A stretch of DNA of 64,000 bases from Bog-532 sp963742875. GTDB taxonomy: Bacteria; Actinomycetota; Actinomycetes; Streptosporangiales; Streptosporangiaceae. The DNA lies in assembly GCA_963742875.1 (NCBI GenBank), contig CAVUNO010000025.1:372001-436000 (forward strand), in the 5' to 3' direction. Shown piece after piece: positions 28,598 to 37,239 of the stretch. The position numbers and the translations under genes are program-made. Below the pieces are notes generated by a model. The model saw only the letters and a list, made by a program, of their open reading frames with translations, searched no databases and was not told the origin of the DNA. Within the stretch, counting starts at the first letter, position 1, and every line of letters starts with the position of its first letter.

Positions 28598-29282
28598 CGC
28601 CGAGGTCCATGATCAGGTTGCGGGCCTGCTGGGCGGTCCATGCGCCGTCCGGGTGGGCGGTCACGCACAGGACGTGCACGTGCCGGGTCTTCACCTCCAT
28701 GACGAACGGCACGTACAGGCACCTGAGGAAGATCGTGTCGACGTGGAAGAAATCGCAGGCCAGCAGGCCATCAGCTTGAGTGCGCAGGAACGCCCGCCAG
28801 GAAGTGTCCACGTTCCGCGGGGCCGGTGCGCGCTGCCGGGCGCGCAAGATTCGCCGCACTGTCGCTTCGCTGATCTGGTGACCGAGCCGGCGCAGTTCAC
28901 TGTGAACCCTGCGGTATCCCCAGGCCGGGTTCTCACGCGCCAGCCGCAGTACTAGGGCGCGGATCTCCGGGCTGGTGCGCGGGCGTCCGGGCCGGGTCGG
29001 GTGCGTCCACTTGCGCGTGATCAGATGGCGGTGCCAGGCCAGCAGCGTGCCCGGCGTGACGAGCCGGTCGGCGCGCAGCACGGCTGGCAGCAGCCGGGCC
29101 AGCGCCGCCAGGACCGCCCGGTCGGCCCAGTCCGGCTTCGGGCGGGCGACCTGACGCCGCAGCACCGCGACCTCATGACGGAGCATCATGATCTCCGCAT
29201 TCTTAGACGTCTCGCTGCGACCCAGCAGCACCAGCCAGCCAAAGACCCGGATCATGATCAGGTAGAGCAGGCGAAGGGACAC
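28590..29282 (-). pseudogene. IS3-type integrase-core transposase, C-terminus lost
   Basis: The first 230 residues match a family of actinobacterial rve-domain transposases: LRLLYLIMIRVFGWLVLL, LRHEVAVLRRQVARPKPDW, ENPAWGYRRVHSELRRLGH (HTH) and ADGLLACDFFHVDTIF with the first catalytic Asp. After RNLIMDLGDAIS the family sequence stops and an unrelated HTH fragment begins, so the second Asp and the Glu of the DDE triad are missing. The start is GTG 29282. It is inactive. It lies between the RecD2-like gene and an MFS relic, whose loss of sequence it may have caused. Confidence 0.8.
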
Positions 29283-29344
29283 AAACCGCGATCTTGCCGG
29301 AACCAGCTCATCCGGACAAACCGCAGGTCACAGTATCTACGTCG

Positions 29345-29545
29345 GTATTTGAAGCGGTACAGGGTGGACAGCAGGCTGCCGATGGCCGCACCCCCCAGGG
29401 CGCCGCCGACCTGGATGGACACGGCGGTCGTGGCCGAACCGGCGCCGGTGTCTCCGCGGGGCAGCGGCCCGCTGACTGATGCGGTCGCCGACGGGATAAC
29501 CAGGGCCGCTCCGATGCCAGGCTTCGGCGACTCGCGGCGGACCAG
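29345..29545 (-). pseudogene. C-terminal fragment of an MFS drug exporter
   Basis: On the minus strand directly after the MMPL stop, one frame reads GIGAALVIPSATASVSGPLP, then GSATTAVSIQVGGALGGAAI and GSLLSTLYR, which is the last transmembrane region of EmrB/QacA-type 14-TM exporters. There is no start and the upstream 400 residues are missing. It ends about 60 bp from the transposase remnant. A deletion has fused the MMPL 3' end to this fragment. Confidence 0.55.
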
Positions 29546-29546
29546 G

Positions 29547-31664
29547 TCAGCCTGGGGTCAGGGCGGAGGTGCGCTCCCGGCTCAGTTCTTCCGGGGCCGG
29601 GTCGGGTTTGCGGGCCAGGCTGCTGGGCCACCACATCCACCGGCCGATATCCAGGTTTAGCGCGGTGACCAGCACGGACCGCACGACGATCGTGTCGAGC
29701 GGGATGCCGAACGCGACCGCGAAACCCAGTTCGGTCAAGAACGTGACCGGGACCGTGGCCAGGACGGCGAACGTGCCGGCCAGCACGAAGCCGGCCGAGG
29801 TCATCACCCCGCCGGTCGCGGCGAGCCCGGCGATCGCGCCGTGCCGGGCGTCCCGCCGGATCGCCTCCTCCCGGACCCGGGTCATCGGGAAGATGTTGTA
29901 GTCGATGCCCAGCGCGACCAGGAACACGAACACGAACAGCGGGAAGCTGTTGTCCGCGCCGCCGAACCCGAACACGTGGTTGAAGAAGAACGCGCTGACC
30001 CCGAGGGCGGCGGCGAACGACAGCACCACCGTGGCGGTCAGGATCAGCGGCGCCACCAGCGCCCGCAGCAGCAGCCCGAGGATGACGAACACCACCGCCA
30101 GGATCAGCGGGATGATGACGTTCCGGTCGTGCGCGGACGCCCGCTGCCAGTCCAGGTTGACCGCGGTGTTGCCGCCCACCGGGGCGCCGGCGCCGGGAAC
30201 GGCGCGCACCGCGGACCGCACCCGGTCGATCGTGTCGTGGGCGGCCTGGCTGTCGGGCGGCGGGGTCAGCGTGCCCTCCAGGTAGCCGTAGCCCGCCCGG
30301 GTGGCCGGTGGCGTTACGGCGGAGATTCCCTTGGTGGCGGCGACGGCGGACCGCAGCTGAGCCGCCGCGCCCGGGTTGCCGATCACGATGACAGGCACGC
30401 CCGTGCCCGCGGGGAAATGCGTGGCGAGCACGCTCTCGCCGGTCACCGAGTCGGGGTGCCCGCGGAAACCTTGCGCGTTGGTCAGGCCGCTGGCCTTCAG
30501 GCCGGTAAGCCCGAGCGCCAGGACACCCAGGACCACCACGGTGGTGATCCAGGTGATCCGCGGCCGGGGCGCGATGGCCCAGCCGACCCGCGCCCACATC
30601 CCCCTGGTGGTCGGCTCGGCCGAGCCGTAGGTGGGCCGGTACGGCCAGAAGACCCCCCGCGGGAAGGTCACCATCAGCGCCGGCAGCAAGGTGAGCATGA
30701 CGAACATGCCCACCGCGACGCCGATCGCCAGCACCGGCCCCAGGCCCTTGGTCGGGTTCACCTCCGCGGCCAGCAGCGTCAGCCTCGCCACGATGACGGT
30801 GGACCCGCTGGCGATAATCGCCGGGCCGGCGCGCCGCAGCGCGGTGGCCATCGCCGGGTGGCGGCCGTCGTGCCGGCGCAGTTCCTCCCGGTACCGCGCC
30901 ACGATCAGCAGCGCATAATCCGTGCTGGCGCCGATGACCAGCACATCCAAGATGGCGGCGCTTTGCGCGTTGACCGTCAGGCCGGCGTGGGCTGCCAGCA
31001 GGTAGATCACCGCCTGGGCGATGATCAGCGCCACCAAGGACGAGATCACCGGCAGCAGCCACAGCACCGGGCTCTGGTAGGCAATGAGCAAGATCACGAT
31101 GACGACCGCCACGGCCGAGAACAGCAGGGTGCTGTCAAAGCCCTTGAACACATTGTTGCTGTCGGCCGCGTTCCCCAGCGGGCCGGTGATGTGAGAGACC
31201 AGGCCGTCCGCGTTCGAGCTGGTGATCGCGCGGATGGCATCGGCGGCCTTGCTCGCGCCGGCCCAGCCCTGGCTGCCCAGGTTGACCTGGAGGATGGTCT
31301 GCACGGCCTTGCCGTCCGCCGATGGGATGGGGCCCACGACCGTGCCCGGCATGACGTCGTGAAGCCCGGCGAACCGCCGCGCGTCCGCGGCCGCCTTGGC
31401 CCGGTCCGCGGCGGTCAGGCCCGCGGCGCGCTCATAGACCACGACCCCGGGGTAGACGTTGGGCGGCTGGAAGCGTGCCTGCACGTCCACGACCTTGGTC
31501 GACTCCGCACTGCCGGGCAGGAAGGCCTTCGCGTCGTTCTTCTCCGCACCCATGAGCTTCGTCGATAGCGGGGCCATGATCACGAGCACGACCACCCAGA
31601 AGCCCACCACCACTCACTTGGTCCAGCTCCCGGCCGGGATCTCGGCGAGCTTTCGTAGGTTCAT
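29547..31664 (-). CDS. MMPL-family RND transporter with an in-frame stop at codon 17
   Basis: An exporter of the MMPL group (lipids, hydrophobic compounds or drugs). From 31613 the frame runs for 688 residues with the usual two halves, each with a TM bundle: LIIAQAVIYLLAAHAG, the GASTDYALLIVARYREEL motif (proton-relay Asp), and in the second half LGIDYNIFPMTRVREEA. A good start, ATG 31664 with GAGGGGG upstream, gives NLRKLAEIPAGSWTK, then TGA (31614-31616) where Trp (TGG) is expected before VVVGFWVVVLVIM. Without the first helix start, translation could only resume at GTG 31613, which lacks a ribosome site. Either a nonsense mutation or a base-call error. Confidence 0.82.
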
Positions 31665-31691
31665 TGGTTCCCCCTCGGGTTGCTCGGCCGG

Positions 31692-32028
31692 TCAGTGCCG
31701 GTCATCAGGGCCGTCCTCCCGCAGATCAGCCGCCGGGCTGGTCCGGCCGGGCACCGAGCTGAGCACAGCGATGACGCGTGCCAGCGGGAACTGCGCGATG
31801 TCGTTGACCCTGCGGACCTGGTCCGGGCCTGGCCGCCTCGAACAGGCACAGGCACCGCTGCTCATCCGGCGCGTAGATGCGCTGCAGGTAGCGGATCTTG
31901 CTTCCTCGCCGGTTCTCCCGGCGGACCGCCTCGTCCAGTGCCCGCTGTACGCCCGCCAGCTGAGGCGATGACAGGCCGCGCAGGTCAAGCTCCACCAGGT
32001 AGAGCCGACGGTCTGTCGCATCAGCCAC
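31692..32028 (-). pseudogene. DUF4242 (SCO4226-like nickel-binding) protein, frameshifted
   Basis: Small ferredoxin-like-fold protein. ATG 32028 opens with RRLYLVELDLRGLSSPQLAG and continues YAPDEQRCLCLFEAARP; near 31825 one extra base shifts the frame, and the expected rest (DQVRRVNDIAQFPLARVIAV) runs in another frame to 31692. The corrected length is about 112 residues. It lies just upstream of the MMPL gene (28-bp gap), probably in its operon. A second, more decayed relative lies at 41618. Ni binding is known for the SCO4226 prototype; the function here is unknown. Confidence 0.65.
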
Positions 32029-32242
32029 AACTCTCCTCGCCGGTCACGCCAGTTAGGCACGCTTCGCGCGATCCTGTCAGACACGATGGCGGCGGGCAGG
32101 CCGCCGGGCATCCGGGAAATCCCGGATATTGTCACGGATTTCGGCGGCTGGCCGGCCGGCTGCCGGGTGATCTGGCGCCGCGGACCCGGCATCGGCGGCG
32201 CTGCCATGTACGGCGGGACCTGTCGGCCGGCGCGGCCGCTGA

Positions 32243-32344
32243 CCAGGCGGCAATCTGCGCCCGCCTGCTGACGCCGAATTTATCCATGATGTGCTGCACG
32301 TGGGTTTCCACGGTCCGGGCCGCCCTGATCGCGTTCGCAGCCAT
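32243..32344 (-). pseudogene. LuxR-type HTH fragment
   Basis: On the minus strand, ARTVETHVQHIMDKFGVSRR followed by AQIAAW is the recognition half of a LuxR (GerE) DNA-binding domain. The first half of the HTH (usually LTNREIA) and the receiver or ATPase part are absent in any frame upstream, so only the C-terminal tip of a regulator survives. Confidence 0.6.
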
Positions 32345-32791
32345 CGGCCTGTTCGGCGCCGGGTAACCACGGGAATCCTCGGCGTGGTGGCCGTGGCCAT
32401 CCGCTGGGAGGAGAAAAACCTCACCCTGACCAGTGAGGCGACCGGCAAAGTGACCCGGGCCGGGCGCTGGCTGAACGGAGTGGGCGTTCGCGCTGCCGCC
32501 GGGTCTCCTCGCTGCCGCCGGCAGCGCGCGGTGGCTGGGAGCCCTGGTTCGCGGAGACGATGACGGCCTCCCGACCCTGCCGTCGCTGGTGTGCCTTCGA
32601 CGTCGCCGCTCGTGAGCCATGCTGGCGTCCGGCGTGGCGACGGCCAGCCACATGAGCAGCGGCCGCCCGGCGCTTACGGGCCCGCCGCGACCGGGACTGG
32701 ACGGCACCGGTGTGCCTACTGTGGCTGAATTCTGATCAAGATGAGCGCCGTCCAGTTGCGGCCGTTCTGCACGCCACAGGCCGGCTCGTGG
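32345..32791. other. Gene-free stretch between LuxR relic and MDR oxidoreductase
   Basis: Several frames are open because of high GC, but none shows family similarity or codon bias. The minus strand may hold further debris of the LuxR-type gene. No promoter or hairpin stands out. Confidence 0.4.
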
Positions 32792-33733
32792 TCAGGGCCG
32801 AAGGACGGTCCGCCGGCCGCTGCTGCTGTGCTGCCAGGCCGACTCGACCTCGGCGAGGGGCACCTCGTCGAGGTCGATCGGCAGGTCACCGGTGGCTGCG
32901 ATGGCCATGAACTGGGGAATCGCGCTGATGATCTCAGCAAGGGGGATGGTGCCGGGGCCGCTGCCGAGGATTTCCAGCCCAGAGCTGCGCAGCACGTCAG
33001 CGGGCAGGCAGATGGTAGGGCCGGCCATCTGTCCGACCTCCACCAGGCGGACCCGCGGCGCGGCATGGGCCATGCCACGCCGGGTGATGGCCGCGATGGC
33101 GGCCTCGGTGGGGTGGCCCCAGAGGTAGTCGATGATGACGTGTATTCCGTCCGGGCCGGCCGCGTCGGCGAGGGCGGCCGTGTCGTCGGGGCCGCCGAGC
33201 GCGACCGTGGCGGTCGCGCCGAGTTGGTCCAAGATGGCCCGATTGCGGCCGGCGGCGATCACCCGGCCGGCGCCCATCCGCGCTGCCAGCGCCACGGCGA
33301 TCCGGCCAGACACGCCGGTGGCGCCCAGCACCAGCACAGTTTCGCCGGGCTGCAGCGCGGCCCGCCGGGTCAGCGCCAGCCAGGCGCCATTTCCCGGGTT
33401 GATGATGGCCGCAGCCGTCACCTCGTCCAGGCCGTCGGGCAGCGGCAGGACGAATGGGGCCGCGGCGCGCTGGGCCATGGGGCCGTAAGGGGGGCGGACC
33501 CCACCGAAATAAACGCGGGTGCCGTCCGGGGAGCGGCCCGTGCCGTCAATACCGGGGATCATCGGCAGCGTGCCCTGGCTGCCATAGTGCTCACCGCTGG
33601 CCAGCATTCGCACAATCGGGTGCAGGCCGGCGGCGGTGACCTCGATCAGGGTTTCCCCATCGGCTACGACCGGCTCGGCGAAGTCGGCGAACCGCGGGCC
33701 CCTCTCCGGTGAATCGATTACCGCTGCCTTCAT
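32792..33733 (-). CDS. Zinc-independent MDR/quinone oxidoreductase-like dehydrogenase
   Basis: A 313-residue NAD(P)H-dependent reductase of the medium-chain dehydrogenase superfamily. The N-terminal GroES-like half (MKAAVIDSPERGPRFADF) lacks the usual zinc-ligand Cys/His set. The Rossmann half has VLGATGVSGRIAVALAARMG and AGRNRAILDQLGA. The LPDGLDEVTAAAIINPG motif before it is typical of quinone-oxidoreductase-like members. I start at ATG 33733, after GGGAGG. The substrate is unknown; it is one of the few intact genes in this part of the island. From 33734 to 33986 nothing is recognised. Confidence 0.82.
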   Translation of the reverse strand: MKAAVIDSPERGPRFADFAEPVVADGETLIEVTAAGLHPIVRMLASGEHYGSQGTLPMIPGIDGTGRSPDGTRVYFGGVRPPYGPMAQRAAAPFVLPLPDGLDEVTAAAIINPGNGAWLALTRRAALQPGETVLVLGATGVSGRIAVALAARMGAGRVIAAGRNRAILDQLGATATVALGGPDDTAALADAAGPDGIHVIIDYLWGHPTEAAIAAITRRGMAHAAPRVRLVEVGQMAGPTICLPADVLRSSGLEILGSGPGTIPLAEIISAIPQFMAIAATGDLPIDLDEVPLAEVESAWQHSSSGRRTVLRP

Positions 33734-33986
33734 CGTCAAAGCCTCCCAAAGACGGCATCTCAGCCGGATCGTACCGAACGCTGGGCCCGTCGGTTTTCTT
33801 CCGGACCGCGCCTGTCGCTCCCGCCTGCCACCTCCGCTCCGTTCGCAGCCGGCTTCTTCGCTTCGCCATTTACATGCCCATGATCGAGCCGGACGCCAGC
33901 CGCCCGGTGCCCCGCATCGCTACCTGTCGGGCTCGAATACACGATCAGGGCGGTGACCTGCTTCTTTCCGTAATAGCGTGGGCATG

Positions 33987-34576
33987 TCATGCGGCGATCT
34001 GGTACTCGTATGTAAGTCCGAGGACTTGTTTCCGGCGGATCCGGTGCTCGGCGAGGTTGACCTCCGGTGGCCGGGTGCCGGCTTGAGCCGGCGCGAGCTG
34101 GCCCGGCGCGGGGTCAATCCCGGCATCATGCAGGATCTGCCATTCCGTGGAGGCCGCAATCTGGTGGCCGAGCCTGACGAGCTCGCCTTGCATCCGCCGG
34201 TGCCCCCACGCCGGGTTGTCCGTTGCCATGCGGATCACGAGCTTACGGATCGCGGCTGCCGTGGCCGGTCGCCCGCGACGCCGCCGGTTCGTGTAATTCC
34301 ACTTTGCGTGGCCAGCCGGCGATGCCAGTCCAGCAGTGTCGCCGGGGTCACCGCGAACACCTCGCCCCAGTGGTGCCGGGGGGTCAGCCGGGACAGTGCC
34401 GCGAGCCACAGCCGGTCGGCTGGCCCGTAGCGGACCCGGCTGACCTGGCGGCGAAGCACCGCATTCTCATGCCGCAGCACCAAGAGTCCGGCATCCTTGG
34501 ACACCTCACGCCGGGCCAGCACCATCAGGCAGCCCAGCAGACGGCGCGCGAGCATGTAGGCGACGGAGAAGATCAC
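33987..34576 (-). pseudogene. Internally deleted and frameshifted IS3-type transposase
   Basis: From GTG 34576 the N-terminus reads ARREVSKDAGLLVLRHENAV, then LRRQVSRVRYGPADRLWLAA and PATLLDWHRRL; near 34310 the frame shifts to RRRGRPATAAAIRKLVIRMA and NPAWGHRRMQGELVRLGHQI. It then jumps from QILHDAGIDPAP straight to PPEVNLAEHRIRRKQVLG...YEYQIAA, which I recognise as the extreme C-terminus of the family. The whole DDE catalytic core (about 180 residues) is missing. It is a different lineage from the remnant at 28590. Such deletion derivatives can only be moved in trans. Confidence 0.68.
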
Positions 34577-34629
34577 TCAGCGATGATCCCAACCCCCGAC
34601 CACTGCTCAGGCCATGCCAGATCGAGTAA

Positions 34630-34795
34630 TCGAGCCCCACAGGTTCCTGCTCATCGCCGGCGAGGACGGCCAGGCATGGTGCGAAGCAGCCAGGCAACTC
34701 GCCGCGGAGGCCGACCTCCCGCCGGCGCGCTGCGGATCGGCCATCTCGACGGCGACTATCACGACCCGCGCTGCAGCTGGCAGCGCCACAATGCC
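34630..34795 (+). pseudogene. Relic of a TfdB-like FAD hydroxylase C-terminus
   Basis: Reads PHRFLLIAGEDGQAWCEAAR and QLAAEADLPPA, then after a frameshift near 34735 continues RIGHLDGDYHDPRCSWQRH. This matches the thioredoxin-like C-terminal domain of the intact hydroxylase at 45476-47290 (GRFLLIAGEDGQEWCDAARE, RIGHLDGDLYDPRCTW). It is on the strand opposite to operon A and lies just beyond its DoxX-like relic. Confidence 0.7.
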
Positions 34796-34854
34796 AATTC
34801 ATCCGAACGGGCAGTGGTGCATGCCCTAACCGGCCGTGACGCTGCGGGCGCGGG

Positions 34855-35210
34855 TCACGCCCAGGTGGTGAGGGCGATGGCCAGGTAGGCGAGCGTGATC
34901 GCGAGGCCGAGCAGGGCCGGTGTGATCTCCTTCCCCGCCGTCTTCTGCCCGGCGGTGGGTGATCAGCGCGCCGACGAACAGCAGGGCCATCCCGGCCGCC
35001 GCGGCCACGCCCAGGGGATGCCACCACAGGCCGATCACGACGCCTGCGGCGGCGGCGAGTTCGGCTACCCAGATGAGCCGGTAGCGGGACCAGGGGATAC
35101 CGAAGTGCGCGGCGGACTGCCACATCGTGGGCTGGCCGGTCAGCTTGCCGACCGCGGTGAGCAGGCAGGCCGCAGCCAGCAGCAGCGAGATGGTGACGAA
35201 CGCGGCAACC
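34855..35210 (-). pseudogene. DoxX-like membrane protein of operon A, decayed
   Basis: Homologue of the intact gene at 54197-54544. The frame reads FVTISLLLAAACLLTAVGKL, then GQPTMWQSAAHFGIPWSRYR and AELAAAAGVVIGLWWHPLGV, with four expected TM segments. Two lesions: where copy B has the ATG start, copy A has GCG, and near 34949 a GGG run has become GGGG, shifting the frame before the last helix (which continues as ALLGLAITLAYLAIALTTWA in the correct frame, stop at 34855). By eye about 80 percent of residues match copy B, far less than the neighbouring repeat. From 35211 to 35460 there is no gene. Confidence 0.7.
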
Positions 35211-35460
35211 TCCTGGCGAGGCTGCGCCTCAGACCGTCGAGCAGTCCGCTGACCTGGTTTTTTCCGCTCGCCTTTACGATTTTAAGCGCACTTACGCAGG
35301 GACCTGCGGTCACGTTGGCGGACCGCCACCCGCTGCGCCGAAGTTCCGGTTCGCCTCCGAATCGGCCGTGCCACTCCGAAGTGGCTGGTCAGGGCACTGT
35401 CTGCGGATTGTGAAGCCGGGTGTTCACGGCGCTACGCCTCAGGAATACTCAGGACAAGTG

Positions 35461-37219
35461 TCATGTCAAAGTCTCCGGGACCGAGGAGCCCCAGCGGGCG
35501 GCCGGCAGCGGACCGGCGGGCTCCGGGCGGGCTGGCGAGGGAGCCGGTGCCGGAGACCCGGGCACGGCACTGGCCGGGACGTACCAGGGCAGGCGCGGCA
35601 GCCGGTGCCGGGGCTCCACCGCCGCGATCACGCGGTCGGGGCGCACGACGACGGTCAGCGCAGGGTTGGCCACCAGGGCCCGGATGCCCGCGGGCGGTGC
35701 GTCGCCGGCGAGACGGACGTCGATCCAGTCGGCGTCCTGCCCGGCGCCCGGTCCTGCGGGGGGGCGGGTCCCGGATGTGCTGCTGATCCGGACCAGGACG
35801 AGGCCGTGCCGGCGGCAGAAGTCCGTCAGTGCGGGGTCGGGGCGGCGTGCGGTCAGCACGGCGGGGCGTCCGGCCAGGATCGTGTCCAGCCGGACGGGGG
35901 GGCCGTCACTGGTGGAGACCAGGGGGTTGGGGATCAGGCCGCCGATCCGCAGCGCGGGCGGAATGCCGGATGGCAGGAGGCGCCGCGGGGGTGGCTGCAG
36001 GGCGCCGGCCTTCAGCCGGGGGGTGGCCGTGGAGCCCATGAACTCGCTGATGCGGTCGCTGCGCACGGCGGCGGCCAGGGCGATCCGGCGGACGGCGGCG
36101 GCGCGGTCCTGGCCGCCGGTCATCGCCCAGCCGACCCGGACGGCCTTTTTGATCAGGGCCTTGGCGTGCGGGCGGCGTTCAGCCTCATAACTGGCCAGCA
36201 GGCCGGCCCCGGCCCGGCCGGTGAGCACGTGCGCGAGTTTCCAGGCCAGGTTGTCGGCGTCGCGCAGCCCGGCGGCCAGGCCCTGGCCGATGAACGGCGG
36301 GGTGAGGTGGGCGGCGTCGCCGAGCAGGAAGACCCGCCCGGCCTGGAAGCGGGAGGCCAGCCGGGCGCGGAAGGTGTAGCTGGCGCTGCGGATGATCTGC
36401 AAGCCGGCGAGGTCGCTGCGTCCGGTCCAAGGTCGCTAGCAGCTGGCCGAGGGCGTGCGGGGTGATCAGGCCGGTTTCGTCTTCGCCGTCGAACAGCCGG
36501 AACTCCCAGCGGTACCGGTCGCCGGTGACCTGCATGAAGGTGGCGGCCCGGCCCGGGTCGCAGATCTGCTCCACGCCGTCCCAGGTATTAAGGCCGGTCT
36601 CGGCCTTGATGTCGACTACGAGCCAGCGCTCGGTGAAGCCCAGGTCCTCCATGGTGATCCCGGTCAGCTGGCGGATCGTGCTGTTGGCGCCGTCGCAGCC
36701 CAGCACGACCCGGCCGGTGAACGTCTGCGGCTGGCCGGCGATGCGGGCGTGCACCCGGACCGGGGCCGCGGTGAGCGGGCCGGGGGCATCGTCATCGTCC
36801 AGCCCGATCACCTCGGTGCCGCGGCGGAAGCCGATCAGCGGGTGCGCCTCGGCCCGGGCGAGCAGCAGCTCTTCCAGGTCGGGCTGGTGGAACATGTTCG
36901 CTTGGGGGAAGCCGTGCTGGCTGGCCTGGTGCTCCCGCCGGAACTCGGCCATCACGCGGTGCCCGGCGTCCAGCAGCCGCAGCCCGCTGCCGGGCCGGGA
37001 CCGGGCCAGGAATCCCTCGCTCACGCCGATCCGGTCCAGGGTCCGGGCAACCTCGTCGTCCAGGTGCACCGCGCGGGGCAGCGGATGCGGCTGGGGCCAG
37101 CGTTCCAGCAGGGTGACGGGAATGCCGAAGTCGGCGAGCAGGAGGGCCGCGGTGCAGCCGGCCGGGCCGGCGCCGACGACGATGACCGGCTGGGAGTTCG
37201 CGGGGTACTGGTCGTTCAT
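35461..37219 (-). pseudogene. FAD-dependent aromatic hydroxylase of operon A, frameshifted
   Basis: Class A flavoprotein monooxygenase (MhpA/TfdB/PheA group) that hydroxylates a phenolic ring with NAD(P)H and O2. From ATG 37219: FAD-binding VIVVGAGPAGCTAALLLADF near residue 10-29, GCDGANSTIR, then a frameshift near 36435 (CTAGCGACC here, CTAGCACC in copy B, one extra G). The other frame continues with GRVFLLGDAAHLTPPFIG and the C-terminal domain to 35461. The last 37 residues differ from copy B because the identical tract ends at 35571. It is inactive unless the insertion is an error; copy B (52458-54185) is intact. Confidence 0.85.
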
Positions 37220-37239
37220 GGTCGTGTATCTTTCTGCGG

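Noticed and set aside
29841..31568. A 575-codon plus-strand frame opposite the MMPL gene
   Set aside because: Asp/His/Gln/Arg-rich mirror of a transporter; no fold or ribosome site.
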